This document shows positions 25,562 to 35,124 of a stretch of 64,000 nt of DNA, piece after piece. Made by a program: the position numbers and the translations under genes. Source of the stretch: Ruminococcus sp. AM22-13 (GTDB lineage: Bacteria; Bacillota; Clostridia; Lachnospirales; Lachnospiraceae); assembly GCF_003471165.1 (NCBI RefSeq), contig NZ_QRIL01000008.1, forward strand, positions 64,556 through 128,555, in the 5' to 3' direction. The notes below the pieces were generated by a model. That model saw only the letters and a list, made by a program, of their open reading frames with translations. It had not been told where the DNA came from and did not search any database. The first letter of the stretch is position 1. Each line of letters opens with the position of its first letter.

Positions 25562-27721
25562 TTATTTATTTAATCCCTTCATAGATAAGCTGATACGTTT
25601 CTTCTTCATATCAACCCCGATAACTCGTACATCTACGATATCTCCTACACTTACTGCTTCGAGAGGATGTTTGATAAATCTCTCTGTCATCTCAGAAATG
25701 TGTACCAGACCGTCCTGATGAACTCCGATATCTACGAATGCACCAAAATCAATAACATTACGGACTGTTCCTTTGAGAACCATTCCTTCTTTTAAGTCTT
25801 TCATCTCCAGTACATCGGAGCGAAGGATCGGCTTCGGCATATCATCACGCGGGTCACGTGCCGGTTTTTCCAGTTCTTTCACGATGTCACGAAGTGTGAT
25901 CTCACCGATTCCCAGTTCATTTGCCATCTTTTTGTAATCTCTTACCTGCAGGGAAAGTCCAAGCAGATTTCCTGCCACAACATCATTTGGTTTATATCCA
26001 AGTTTCTTAAGAAGTGCCGCTGCTGCTTCATAACTCTCAGGATGTACACTTGTCGCATCCAGTGGATTCTTTCCACCGGAAATACGCATGAAACCTGCGC
26101 ACTGTTCAAATGCTTTCGGTCCTAATTTTGCAACTTTGAGAAGTTCTTTTCTGTCTGTAAACTGTCCGTTCTCTTCTCTGTAAGCTACGATATTCTTGGC
26201 GATTGCTTTGCTGATACCGGAAATATACTCTAACAGAGATGCCGATGCCGTGTTTAAATCAACACCGACTTTATTTACGCTGTCTTCTACGACACCGCTT
26301 AATGCTTCATCCAGTTTCTTCTGATTCATATCATGCTGATACTGACCTACACCGATAGATTTCGGATCGATTTTTACAAGTTCAGCAAGCGGATCCTGCA
26401 CACGTCTTGCGATAGAAGCCGCACTTCTCTGTCCTACATCAAAGTTCGGGAATTCTTCTGTAGCAAGTTTACTTGCAGAGTAAACAGATGCACCTGCTTC
26501 ATTTGTAATCACGTACTGTACCTTCTTCTCCGGAATTTCTTTGAGCATATCTACGATTACCTGCTCAGATTCACGACACGCAGTACCATTTCCTACTGAA
26601 ATAAGAGAAACGCCGTATTTCTCGATCATTCCCTCTACTGTATCCTTGGCAGCACGGATTTTCTTCTCTGTTGTCGGTGCTGTCGGATAAACAACTGTAG
26701 TGTCCAGAACTTTGCCTGTTGCATCTACAACAGCCAGCTTACATCCTGTACGGAACGCAGGGTCCCATCCAAGTACGACCTTTCCGGCGATTGGAGGCTG
26801 CATCAGAAGCTGTTCCAGGTTCTTGCCAAATACATGGATTGCACCGTCTTCTGCCTTATCCGTGAGGTCGCTGCGGATTTCTCTTTCGATTGCAGGTCCG
26901 ATAAGACGCTTGTAGCTATCCTCTACTACAGTTTTCAGGATTGATGTTGTATTTGGGTTGTCTTTTATAATGATTCTCTTGTTCAGGTAACGGAGAATAT
27001 CTTCTTCCGGAGCATTTACCTTTACAGTGATAAATTTCTCCTTTTCTCCGCGGTTTAATGCTAGGATACGATGTCCTGCCAGTTTCTTGATTGGCTCTTC
27101 GAATTCATAATACATCTCGTATACTGACTGTGCATCTGCATCCTTTGCTGTAGAAGAAATGCTTCCGTTCTTTGTGGTCAGGTTACGGATATAGATACGA
27201 TAATCCGCTTCGTCAGAAATACGCTCTGCAATGATATCTTTCGCTCCGTTTAATGCCTCAGTTACATTCTTAACGCCTTTTTCTTCAGAAATATATGCTT
27301 TGGCTTCCTCTTCTACCGGTTTATCTGTCATCTGCAGAAGGATAATATCTGCCAATGGCTCCAGACCTTTTTCCTTTGCGATTGTCGCACGTGTACGGCG
27401 TTTCGGGCGGTATGGTCTGTATAAGTCCTCTACTACTACCAGTGTCTGTGCATCCAGGATCTGTTTCTTCAGTTCTTCTGTCAGTTTGCCCTGATCTTCA
27501 ATACTCTTTAATACCTGATTCTTCTTATCTTCCAGGTTTCTTAAATAAGTGAGTCTCTCTGAAAGAGTACGAAGCTGCTCATCATTAAGAGAACCTGTTG
27601 CTTCTTTTCTGTATCGGGAAATAAATGGGATGGTGTTGCCCTCGTCAATTAATTTGACTGCGGCTTCTACCTGCCATTTCTCCACTTTCAGTTCCTGTGT
27701 AATTGCCTGAATAATATCCAT
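25562..27721 (-). CDS. tex: Tex-family RNA-binding transcription accessory protein
   Basis: This 719-residue protein is full-length Tex. In order it has the N-terminal helical region, a YqgF-like RNase H fold domain (VVLGWDPAFRTGCKLAVVDA at about 320), helix-hairpin-helix domains (LNTASASLLEYISGIS) and a C-terminal S1 RNA-binding domain (LKEGMVLKGTVRNVIDFGAF). Tex binds nucleic acid and affects transcription; it is not essential in most species. GAGGAG precedes the ATG. It is transcribed alone and ends beside a MITE-like repeat. Confidence 0.95.
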   Translation of the reverse strand: MDIIQAITQELKVEKWQVEAAVKLIDEGNTIPFISRYRKEATGSLNDEQLRTLSERLTYLRNLEDKKNQVLKSIEDQGKLTEELKKQILDAQTLVVVEDLYRPYRPKRRTRATIAKEKGLEPLADIILLQMTDKPVEEEAKAYISEEKGVKNVTEALNGAKDIIAERISDEADYRIYIRNLTTKNGSISSTAKDADAQSVYEMYYEFEEPIKKLAGHRILALNRGEKEKFITVKVNAPEEDILRYLNKRIIIKDNPNTTSILKTVVEDSYKRLIGPAIEREIRSDLTDKAEDGAIHVFGKNLEQLLMQPPIAGKVVLGWDPAFRTGCKLAVVDATGKVLDTTVVYPTAPTTEKKIRAAKDTVEGMIEKYGVSLISVGNGTACRESEQVIVDMLKEIPEKKVQYVITNEAGASVYSASKLATEEFPNFDVGQRSAASIARRVQDPLAELVKIDPKSIGVGQYQHDMNQKKLDEALSGVVEDSVNKVGVDLNTASASLLEYISGISKAIAKNIVAYREENGQFTDRKELLKVAKLGPKAFEQCAGFMRISGGKNPLDATSVHPESYEAAAALLKKLGYKPNDVVAGNLLGLSLQVRDYKKMANELGIGEITLRDIVKELEKPARDPRDDMPKPILRSDVLEMKDLKEGMVLKGTVRNVIDFGAFVDIGVHQDGLVHISEMTERFIKHPLEAVSVGDIVDVRVIGVDMKKKRISLSMKGLNK

Positions 27722-27856
27722 TAATTTTTTATCTCCTCTTGTTGCTTTTCAGAATGCAGATGCGTGTAATCGACCCTTACATCCACATTGTTTTTCTTCC
27801 ATAGCATAAAAAACGCTCTTGTGATAGGGTATCAATCTGGCGGTAATTTGTCAAGT

Positions 27857-27890
27857 GCGGGATTTTGGCATACATATGTCAAAATCCCAC
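27857..27890. other. hairpin GGGATTTTG/CAAAATCCC
   Basis: A 9-bp stem with a 12-base loop lies between the M28 peptidase and tex. The same GGGATTTTGGCAT segment occurs inside the 51049-51190 repeat, so this is probably a truncated copy. It may also serve as a weak terminator. Confidence 0.5.
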
Positions 27891-27915
27891 AGAATAACAG
27901 CGTATAAAAAGTAAA

Positions 27916-29196
27916 TTACCCAAAATATTCATTAAGCTGTGCAATAAATTCTTCCGGCACTTTCCGTTCAAACGGAAAGCTTTCAATATTTCCCAGTCTG
28001 TCTGCAATATAACCGAGCAAAACTGCACTTCTCTCCAGTGACCAGTCTGACAGCAGTGCAATGGTATCGTGACGGGTATGCATGCCAAACCCATCTCTGT
28101 TCAGAGTCATGGCAGGAATGCCTTTCCATGCAAAAGTATTGGAATCACTTCCCCATATCTGGTTCTTCGTTGACATTCCGATACCGATTTCATGAGCCAT
28201 ATATGTGAGTATACTGCAGACAGATGCATCACCGGTGACACCTGCCACAGTTCCGCCTACAAGCTGTCCGGCAAGATCTACATTCATGTTAAAACGATGT
28301 GCCGAAAGTTCATTTTCATGAATTTTGATATAATTCTGACTTCCCAGCAGACCTTTCTCTTCTGCGCCAAACCATACGAATTCCATTGTTCTGCGTGGTC
28401 TGTGTTCTTTGAAATATCTGCAAAGCTCCATGATGATCGCGGCACCGGACATATTATCGTAAGCACCAGGTCCCTCTGGTACGGAATCATAGTGTGCAGT
28501 AAGAGTCAGGATCTCCTCTGCTTTATCTGTTCCTTTGATTCGTGCCACTACATTTCGGGATGTACGTGCCACTGTCTCCTGTTCTACAGACAGGCAGGCC
28601 CTAGCCGCCCCTCTTGTCACTAATTCGACAGCATCTTTATAATGAATGCTTACACCCGGAATTCTATTGTCATAATTTGCCGCTTCTTTCCCGGCTGCTT
28701 TTTTCTCTTCACCTGGCAGATTCTTCGGTAAGCTGTATGCACGCGGTGTCAAATCTACGCCCTCGTCCAATGGGGAACCGACAATACTTATAAAACCGGC
28801 TACACCTGCTTTCACCAGTTTCTGGTACAGTTCCTTTCTTACCGGGTCATTTACCATAACAATTTTCCCTCTGGCATTTGCGAGGCTGATCTCATCAGCA
28901 TTCTCCACATACAAAAAAGATGCATTCCGTCCATTCTCATCTGTATTGGCACATCTTCCATATCCGGTTACGATGTATTCTTTTGCATATGGTTCCGTTA
29001 TCGTAAGCTTCGCCTTTTTTACCTGAAAAGTTTCAAAACAAAACTCTTCCAGATGATTCTCCACACCAAAACTATTCAATGTTTCCTGAATAATCGTTGC
29101 TGCTTTTTCCTCTCCTACACTTCCTGCCTCTCTGATATAATCAAACTCCGCCAGAAACTCCATCTGACGTTTTCCACTGATTTCATTTGTGTTCAT
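27916..29196 (-). CDS. M28-family zinc aminopeptidase
   Basis: This 426-residue protein is an M28 metallopeptidase. The two-zinc ligands appear in LTAHYDSV (His), GAYDN (Asp), WFGAEEKGLLGS (catalytic Glu and ligand Glu), MNVDLAG (Asp) and GMHTRHD (His). A PA-like insert is likely between residues about 90 and 220. There is no signal peptide, so it probably trims peptides inside the cell. The ATG at 29196 was chosen; a TTG seven codons upstream has no convincing ribosome site. It is transcribed alone. Confidence 0.88.
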   Translation of the reverse strand: MNTNEISGKRQMEFLAEFDYIREAGSVGEEKAATIIQETLNSFGVENHLEEFCFETFQVKKAKLTITEPYAKEYIVTGYGRCANTDENGRNASFLYVENADEISLANARGKIVMVNDPVRKELYQKLVKAGVAGFISIVGSPLDEGVDLTPRAYSLPKNLPGEEKKAAGKEAANYDNRIPGVSIHYKDAVELVTRGAARACLSVEQETVARTSRNVVARIKGTDKAEEILTLTAHYDSVPEGPGAYDNMSGAAIIMELCRYFKEHRPRRTMEFVWFGAEEKGLLGSQNYIKIHENELSAHRFNMNVDLAGQLVGGTVAGVTGDASVCSILTYMAHEIGIGMSTKNQIWGSDSNTFAWKGIPAMTLNRDGFGMHTRHDTIALLSDWSLERSAVLLGYIADRLGNIESFPFERKVPEEFIAQLNEYFG

Positions 29197-29320
29197 AATT
29201 GTAAAAACCTTTCTCAAATATATTTATACTACCAGCAATTATTCCTATTATACCATTTACGTATAAGTTTTTTCCACCATTATAAATGAGAAAATTCAGT
29301 AAAACCAAATTAATAAAAAT

Positions 29321-29370
29321 AAAAAAAGACCTTTATCAACATTTTTACATTGTGCCAGTTAAAGGTCTTT
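29321..29370 (-). terminator. intrinsic terminator after the DUF975 gene
   Basis: On the minus strand AAAGACCTTTA pairs with TAAAGGTCTTT across a 24-base loop and continues into a T-run (TTTTTTTATTTT). Confidence 0.82.
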
Positions 29371-29382
29371 CATATTATGATT

Positions 29383-30450
29383 TTATTTCAAGCTATTGAA
29401 GTATTCATCCCATGGTTTTGGTTCGTTATCTTCTTCCTCTTCCGGAGTTGTCTGACTCTGCAGGCTGTCCTGTACTTCTTTACTCTCTGAAGAATCATAT
29501 GGGTTATCCTGTGTCGTTCTATTATTTTCCACAGAACCATACAAACTATCCTGGGTATTCTCACTTGCTGCATTATTCTGCACTTCTTTGTTCTCATCCG
29601 AAGCCACTGATGAATCACCTGTCACACTCCAGAACTGCTGCTGATTCTGTTGATTTTCTCCAAATGTTCCGCCAAACATCGGATTTACGAATTCCTGTGC
29701 ATTACGTCCCTCTTCCTGTTTCTGTGCAGTGAGTTCTCCTGTCAGATCACGATAAAACATGGTTTCTGTCATGATCATATAAGGCAGTACCCACAAAAGC
29801 GCAATATAGAATGTAAAGACAGAAAGGAACATCAGCGGAATAAAACTTATCTTAAGCATCAGATATCTTCCAAAGTTTCCCTGCATCATTTCGATACTTT
29901 CTTTCAGAGCATCTGTTCCCTTCAGTTCCGGTCTGTCCGCCAGAATATAATATGTCATTTCCAGCGGAATAGACAAAATCTGATAAACGATCATTCCCAC
30001 AAGCATCAGGAAAATACTTGTATACATCCAGGTAATCTGCGCCTCCAGAGAAGCACCTTCAGCCGGTGTATTCGTGTTTCCATAAATGGTATATGGCAAC
30101 ATGGTAAGCAAGTTAAGCACTGCCAGGAAAAAAGTAGCAACGATCACTCTGTCCGGGTGATGTTTATAAAAATAAATCAAATCATTTAGTGAATATGCTT
30201 TTCCTCTTGCAATATTCAGGTACATATAATTCAATCCTGCCGATATCACATTGATCAGCAATGTCAGAATAAATGTAAATGCATATCCCAATACAAGGTC
30301 AAGTGTTTTCTCGCCCGGAAACAGCGCGGAGGACAGCATGCTGCTGATCAGCGCCAGCGCCTGCACCACAACAAATGCCAGGATAAGCGTTCCATATTTG
30401 CCTGACATTGCCTGTTTTGCATATCTTTTTAATTCACGTCTCTGTGTCAT
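29383..30450 (-). CDS. DUF975 integral membrane protein with acidic low-complexity tail
   Basis: This 355-residue protein begins with a DUF975 membrane domain. It has about six helices between residues 20 and 240, including a conserved IYFYKHHPDRVIVATF region. A roughly 110-residue hydrophilic C-terminal tail rich in Gln, Asn, Glu and Ser follows, with repeats around DSLYGSVENN and NPYDSSESKEVQDSL. No function is assigned to the family. AGGAG precedes the ATG at 30450, six bases away. It follows lysC by 14 bases and could be co-transcribed with it. Confidence 0.85.
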   Translation of the reverse strand: MTQRRELKRYAKQAMSGKYGTLILAFVVVQALALISSMLSSALFPGEKTLDLVLGYAFTFILTLLINVISAGLNYMYLNIARGKAYSLNDLIYFYKHHPDRVIVATFFLAVLNLLTMLPYTIYGNTNTPAEGASLEAQITWMYTSIFLMLVGMIVYQILSIPLEMTYYILADRPELKGTDALKESIEMMQGNFGRYLMLKISFIPLMFLSVFTFYIALLWVLPYMIMTETMFYRDLTGELTAQKQEEGRNAQEFVNPMFGGTFGENQQNQQQFWSVTGDSSVASDENKEVQNNAASENTQDSLYGSVENNRTTQDNPYDSSESKEVQDSLQSQTTPEEEEDNEPKPWDEYFNSLK

Positions 30451-30464
30451 CAAATTCTCCTATA

Positions 30465-31673
30465 TCAGTCTGCCAGATTAAATGCATCATGCACTGCATT
30501 CATCGCACGTACACCATCTTTTTCATTGATCAAAACTGTCACACGGATCTCAGACGTGGAGATCATGTTGATATTTACACCTTCATTGTAAAGGCTCTCA
30601 AACATCTTCGCAGCCACTCCAGGATTGCTCATCATTCCTGCGCCTACGATGGAAAGCTTCGCAATATTTCTCTCAGAATGCAGTTCTGCATATCCAAGTC
30701 TTGCCTGATTTGCATCCAGAGTTGCAACAGCATCATCCAGATCATTTCCGTCTACAGTAAAGGAAATATCCTTCTTGCCTGCACGTCCGATAGACTGCAG
30801 AATAACATCTACATTAATATTCTTCTTTGCAAGGGTATCAAATAATTTAAAAGCCACACCCGGCTCATCTTTTAATCCGATTACTGCGATTCTCACTGCA
30901 TCTGTATCCAGAGCAACACCGCTGATCAACATTCTCTCCACTGTAACTTCCTCCTTTACCACGGTTCCTTCGCTGTTATTCAAACTTGAACGTACCACAA
31001 GCGGCACACCATATTTCTTAGCCATCTCTACAGAACGGTTGTGAAGTACACCTGCTCCGAGAGTCGCAAGATCAAGCATTTCATCATAAGTTATCTCTTT
31101 GAGCTTTCTTGCTTTCGGAACCTTACGCGGATCTGCTGTATAAACACCGTCTACATCTGTATAGATTTCACACGCATCTGCATGAAGAGCTGCCGCGAGC
31201 GCAACTGCTGTTGTATCAGAACCGCCTCTTCCAAGAGTTGTATAATCATCATACTTGTCAACTCCCTGGAAGCCGGTAACAACTACGATCTTCTTACTAT
31301 CCAGTTCTCTTCTGATACGCTCTGTATCAATTCTCTTTAAACGTGCATTTCCGTGAGCACTTGTTGTATGCATGGCAACCTGAAATGCATTCAGGGAAAC
31401 AGCAGGAACTCCCTGCTTGTCCATCGCCATTGCCATCAAAGCAACGGACATCTGCTCACCGATCGTAAAGAGCATATCCATCTCTCTTTTCGGCGGTTTC
31501 TCATTAATATCCTTCGCCATCGTAATCAGTTCGTCTGTATATTTGCCCATCGCAGACAGAACAACTACCACGTCATTTCCCTTTCTGTACTCCTCTATAC
31601 AGCGGTTGGCAACATTAAAGATACGTTCTTTATTTGCAACCGATGTACCGCCAAATTTCTTGACAATTAACAT
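30465..31673 (-). CDS. lysC: aspartate kinase
   Basis: This 402-residue enzyme is a monofunctional aspartokinase that phosphorylates aspartate, the first step to lysine, threonine and methionine. The N-terminal kinase shows KKFGGTSV (residues 5-12) and the aspartate-binding FQGVDKYDDYTTLGRGGSDT. Two C-terminal ACT domains follow from about 265 (AVIGLKDEPGVAFKLF and KLSIVGAGMMSNPGVAAKMF), which should sense the end product. GGAGG lies upstream. A hairpin sits between hom and lysC. No lysine riboswitch was recognised. The neighbouring hom and ACT genes suggest a threonine-directed group. Confidence 0.95.
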   Translation of the reverse strand: MLIVKKFGGTSVANKERIFNVANRCIEEYRKGNDVVVVLSAMGKYTDELITMAKDINEKPPKREMDMLFTIGEQMSVALMAMAMDKQGVPAVSLNAFQVAMHTTSAHGNARLKRIDTERIRRELDSKKIVVVTGFQGVDKYDDYTTLGRGGSDTTAVALAAALHADACEIYTDVDGVYTADPRKVPKARKLKEITYDEMLDLATLGAGVLHNRSVEMAKKYGVPLVVRSSLNNSEGTVVKEEVTVERMLISGVALDTDAVRIAVIGLKDEPGVAFKLFDTLAKKNINVDVILQSIGRAGKKDISFTVDGNDLDDAVATLDANQARLGYAELHSERNIAKLSIVGAGMMSNPGVAAKMFESLYNEGVNINMISTSEIRVTVLINEKDGVRAMNAVHDAFNLAD

Positions 31674-31699
31674 CTTTTTGCTTCCTCCATAATAAGTTT

Positions 31700-31737
31700 A
31701 CAGGAAAGAGAAGCTTCTCATATCTTCCCTTTCCTGT
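31700..31737 (-). other. hairpin in the lysC leader
   Basis: ACAGGAAAG pairs with CTTTCCTGT, with a partial inner GAAG/CTTC stem. It lies about ten bases upstream of the lysC ribosome site in the 163-base gap behind hom. No T-run follows. Confidence 0.5.
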
Positions 31738-31836
31738 TCTGTTTACAGTAATCACTGTACAAATATTTATCTGAAGTTTTGTATCAGCGTCCACCTTATC
31801 AGGCACACTATATGATACACGAAATCTGTCAGTTTA

Positions 31837-33051
31837 TCAATCTTTTACTCTAATCTTTGCAAGTACCTGATCCCCGATCTGAGTCAGCTTCTCTTCAAAT
31901 TCTCCCTGTGTCATTTCATCAGTGATAAATGCACATTCCTGTGGAAGCTGTCCCAGGCTGATGATCTCAACATCACCAAATACCTTCTTCACTTTTTCTG
32001 CTGCTTCTTTTTTGATTCTCACAAAAAACTTTCCTGTCACTTCATCCAGTGGTTTCAATACTGCCGGAGTACTGTTCCAGTTTGTCACAATGTTAACATG
32101 GAGATGTTTGGCAACATCCACAATATCACCAACTACAGCACTTGCTGTAGGAAGTTTACCTGCACCGCTTCCATAGAACATGGCATCTCCAAGCATATTT
32201 CCATGTACAAATACTGCATTAAACACATCATTTACACTGTAAAGAGGGCTGTTCTGACCGAGCATAAACGGTGCTACCATTGCATAACAGGTTCCGTCTG
32301 CCAGTCTGCGGCTGGTTCCAAGAAGTTTGATAGTTCTGCCAAGTTTCGCAGCATATTCCATATCTTCCGGTGTGATCTTTGTGATTCCCTCTGTATAAAT
32401 ATCTTCGAAATCAAAATATCTCTCATAGGCAAGAGAAGAAAGAATCGCAATCTTACGGCATGCATCATATCCTTCTACGTCTGCGGTAGGATCTGCTTCT
32501 GCATATCCTTTCTGCTGTGCTTCTTTTAATACCGTATCAAACTCGCAGCCTTCTGTATTCATCTTATAAAGCATGTAGTTGGTTGTTCCGTTCAGGATAC
32601 CTGTCACTTCATCGATCTCATCTCCTGTAAGAGAAGAATTGATCACACGGATGATCGGGATTCCGCCGCCGCAGCTTGCCTCGAATAAGAAGTTAATGCT
32701 CTTTTCTTTCGCGATATCCATCAGTTCGCGGCCATGTTTTGCAACCAGAGCTTTATTGGAGGTACATATATTCTTTCCTGCCAGAAGTGCTTTCTTTACA
32801 AAAGTATAAGCCGGCTCTACACCGCCCATAACCTCTACTACGATATCCACTTCCGGATCATTCACAATCTGCTCATAATCATGAACCAGAACCTCTTCTA
32901 CCGGCTGTCCCGGGAAATCACGAAGATCCAGGACATATTTTACGTTAAGTTCCTCTCCGGCACGTCTTGTAATGCTCTCTTTGTTTGTGTTTAATACTTC
33001 AAATACACCGCTTCCAACTGTGCCATATCCTAAAATTGCTACATTGATCAT
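31837..33051 (-). CDS. hom: homoserine dehydrogenase
   Basis: This 404-residue enzyme reduces aspartate semialdehyde to homoserine. The N-terminal NAD(P) fold shows AILGYGTVGSGVFEVL. The catalytic region contains VMGGVEPAYTFVKKALLAGK and the conserved GILNGTTNYMLYKM, and a short C-terminal ACT-like region (FVRIKKEAAEKVKKVFGDVE) suggests feedback by threonine. It follows the ACT-domain gene by six bases, so the two are probably co-transcribed. Length fits the family. Confidence 0.95.
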   Translation of the reverse strand: MINVAILGYGTVGSGVFEVLNTNKESITRRAGEELNVKYVLDLRDFPGQPVEEVLVHDYEQIVNDPEVDIVVEVMGGVEPAYTFVKKALLAGKNICTSNKALVAKHGRELMDIAKEKSINFLFEASCGGGIPIIRVINSSLTGDEIDEVTGILNGTTNYMLYKMNTEGCEFDTVLKEAQQKGYAEADPTADVEGYDACRKIAILSSLAYERYFDFEDIYTEGITKITPEDMEYAAKLGRTIKLLGTSRRLADGTCYAMVAPFMLGQNSPLYSVNDVFNAVFVHGNMLGDAMFYGSGAGKLPTASAVVGDIVDVAKHLHVNIVTNWNSTPAVLKPLDEVTGKFFVRIKKEAAEKVKKVFGDVEIISLGQLPQECAFITDEMTQGEFEEKLTQIGDQVLAKIRVKD

Positions 33052-33057
33052 TTTCTT

Positions 33058-33513
33058 TTACTCCCTGCCTAGTATTTTCAGATAGTGAATTCCTTCATTC
33101 TGTTCAATTGTCTCAACCATTGCTTCCGCATCTCCCTCTCCCGGAAGAATATCCACGCTCAAAGTAAGTGTGGCAATTCCGTTGATCGGAATGCTCTGAT
33201 GAATGGTAAGAATGTTTCCATGAAACCGTGCAATTGTCTGCAGGACAACCGACAAAAGCCCCGGTTCATCATCCATCTGGATGATAAAGGTGATTGTCTT
33301 TCCCCTGGTTTCTTCATGAAATGGAAAAATATCATCTTTGTATTTGTAAAAAGAGCTCCTGCTGATTCCTGTGCGCTCTGCCGCATCCTGCACAGTGTCC
33401 ACCTTGCCGGAATCAAGAAGCTTCTTGGCTTCCACGACCTTTAACAGCACTTCCGGAATCGCGCGTTCCCTTACTACAAAATATTTCTTTTTTTCTGATA
33501 CTTGTTTCTGCAT
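33058..33513 (-). CDS. ACT-domain protein, PheB/UPF0735 type
   Basis: This 151-residue protein has an N-terminal helix-turn-helix-like part (VQDAAERTGISRSSFYKYKD at 40-59) and a C-terminal ACT domain (TFIIQMDDEPGLLSVVLQTI). The family is called PheB or UPF0735. It often precedes hom in Firmicutes and is thought to sense an amino acid, possibly acting as a regulator. It lies six bases upstream of hom on the same strand. Confidence 0.88.
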   Translation of the reverse strand: MQKQVSEKKKYFVVRERAIPEVLLKVVEAKKLLDSGKVDTVQDAAERTGISRSSFYKYKDDIFPFHEETRGKTITFIIQMDDEPGLLSVVLQTIARFHGNILTIHQSIPINGIATLTLSVDILPGEGDAEAMVETIEQNEGIHYLKILGRE

Positions 33514-33693
33514 ATCAATTTACCTGTCCGTTTCTTAAAGACATTTGTTTTCATATAATGGATATCTTATCACAATGGACAAAAATACGCAAGAAATATG
33601 TTTCTGCATAAACAGATTATCTCATCTGTATTTCCTACATCGCATAATATATCTACAAATCACCATAAAACGCTCAACTATTTATACAACACG

Positions 33694-33725
33694 AAAAAGG
33701 CTGTCGTAATCCGGGACAGCCTTTT
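33694..33725 (-). terminator. intrinsic terminator after prfB
   Basis: On the minus strand AAAAGGCTGTC pairs with GACAGCCTTTT across a 9-base loop, followed by further T residues. Confidence 0.88.
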
Positions 33726-33733
33726 CTAATGTT

Positions 33734-34844
33734 TTATTTCTTCAGCGCGATCCATTTCAGATATGCATTGATAAAGATATCGATTCCGCCGTCAAGCACT
33801 GCATCCACATTTCCGGTCTCCTCGTTTGTACGATGATCCTTGACCATAGTATATGGCTGCATGACATAAGAACGGATCTGATTTCCCCATCCGATATCAG
33901 TTACCTCTCCACGGATACCGGAAAGTTTCTCCTCTGCTTCCTGCTGCTTAAGAAGATACAGCTTCGCTTTCAGCATCTGCATTGCTTTATCTTTATTCAT
34001 ATGCTGAGAACGTTCATTCTGACACTGTACCACGATTCCGGTCGGGAAATGTGTGATACGGATGGCAGATGATGTCTTATTGATATGCTGACCGCCGGCA
34101 CCACTGCTTCGGTAAGTATCGATACGGATATCGTCATCATTGATCTCTACATCCAGATCCTTCTTGATATCCGGCATAACATCGCAGGATACGAAAGAAG
34201 TCTGGCGTTTACCTGCCGCATTAAAAGGAGAGATACGCACAAGACGGTGAACTCCTTTCTCTGACTTCAGATAACCATAAGCATTTGTTCCGTTTACCTG
34301 GAATGTAACAGATTTAATGCCTGCTTCATCACCATCCAGATAATCCAGCACTTCCAGACTGAAACCTTTCTTATCTACCCAACGGCTGTACATACGATAA
34401 AGCATGCCACACCAGTCACAGGCTTCTGTTCCGCCTGCACCTGCATTTAACTTGATGATGGCGTTCTCGCTGTCATATTCTCCGGAAAGAAGTGTCTTGA
34501 TACGGATATTATCGAAATCCTTCTGGAATTCATCCAGCATCTCCTGAATCTCAGGAATCAGTGCAGGATCGTTTTCCTCATATCCCATCTCAATCATGGT
34601 TTCCATATCTTCCATCTGGGTAATCAGATTCTGATAAGTCTCCATGTCATCTTTCATGTCTTTTAATTCTTTCATTTTCTTCTGGGAAACCTCTGCGTCA
34701 TCCCAGAAATCAGGCGCTTCCATCTCGCGCTCTAATTCTTCGACCTTCTGCTCTTTGTTAGCGAGGTCAAAGTGAATCCCTCACTTCCACTAATGGTTCT
34801 GTATAAGTTGCAAGAATGCTCTTGAACTGGTCTAATTCAACCAC
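33734..34844 (-). CDS. prfB: peptide chain release factor 2, with programmed +1 frameshift
   Basis: This gene encodes RF2 in two frames. The first 25 codons (GTG at 34844 to CTT at 34770) end at an in-frame TGA (34769-34767). The ribosome slips +1 at CTT TGA C and continues through GAC at 34768 to 33734, giving about 369 residues. An AGG Shine-Dalgarno-like stretch precedes the slip site. RF2 identity is shown by ISPFNAAGKRQTSF (stop-codon recognition SPF) and SSGAGGQHINKTSSA (GGQ). RF2 reads UGA and UAA, so its own level controls the shift. The GTG start lies behind GGGTGA. A terminator follows. Confidence 0.93.
34766..34785 (-). promoter_or_regulatory. RF2 programmed frameshift site
   Basis: The slip sequence CTTTGAC (34772-34766) is preceded by GTGAGGGATTCA. 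It is the classical autoregulatory site of prfB: low RF2 leaves TGA unread and favours the +1 shift. The conserved peptide across the site reads EVRDSL then DLANKE. Confidence 0.9.
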
Positions 34845-35124
34845 AGCTTCACCCACTTTCTTATTTTTAAATATAAATATTCTTTGTCAGATTTTTACGA
34901 TATCCGACTGGATTTTCTGTTCAGACAAGTATAACAGACGAACACTTGTAATTCGTTCCGCCACTTGTCGATAACCCTGCAAACAGCTTCCATTACGCTG
35001 TTTGACTCGTTTAAAATAATAGCATATCTTCCATCAAAATACAAATAAAGAATTATCCGCAGCACAAATCTTATTACTGTTCGTTACTGCGGGCTATAGG
35101 CAACTCTATAAAATTTTTTGATTT
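34845..35124. other. 280-base intergenic region between prfB and dapF
   Basis: AT-rich sequence with repeat-like fragments (TTACTGTTCGTTACTG near 35073, AAACAGC/GCTGTTT near 34979-35002). No gene was recognised. It should hold the prfB promoter. Confidence 0.4.

Noticed and set aside
31674..31836. Lysine riboswitch upstream of lysC
   Set aside because: The 163-base gap shows only one hairpin; none of the conserved lysine riboswitch sequence was recognised.
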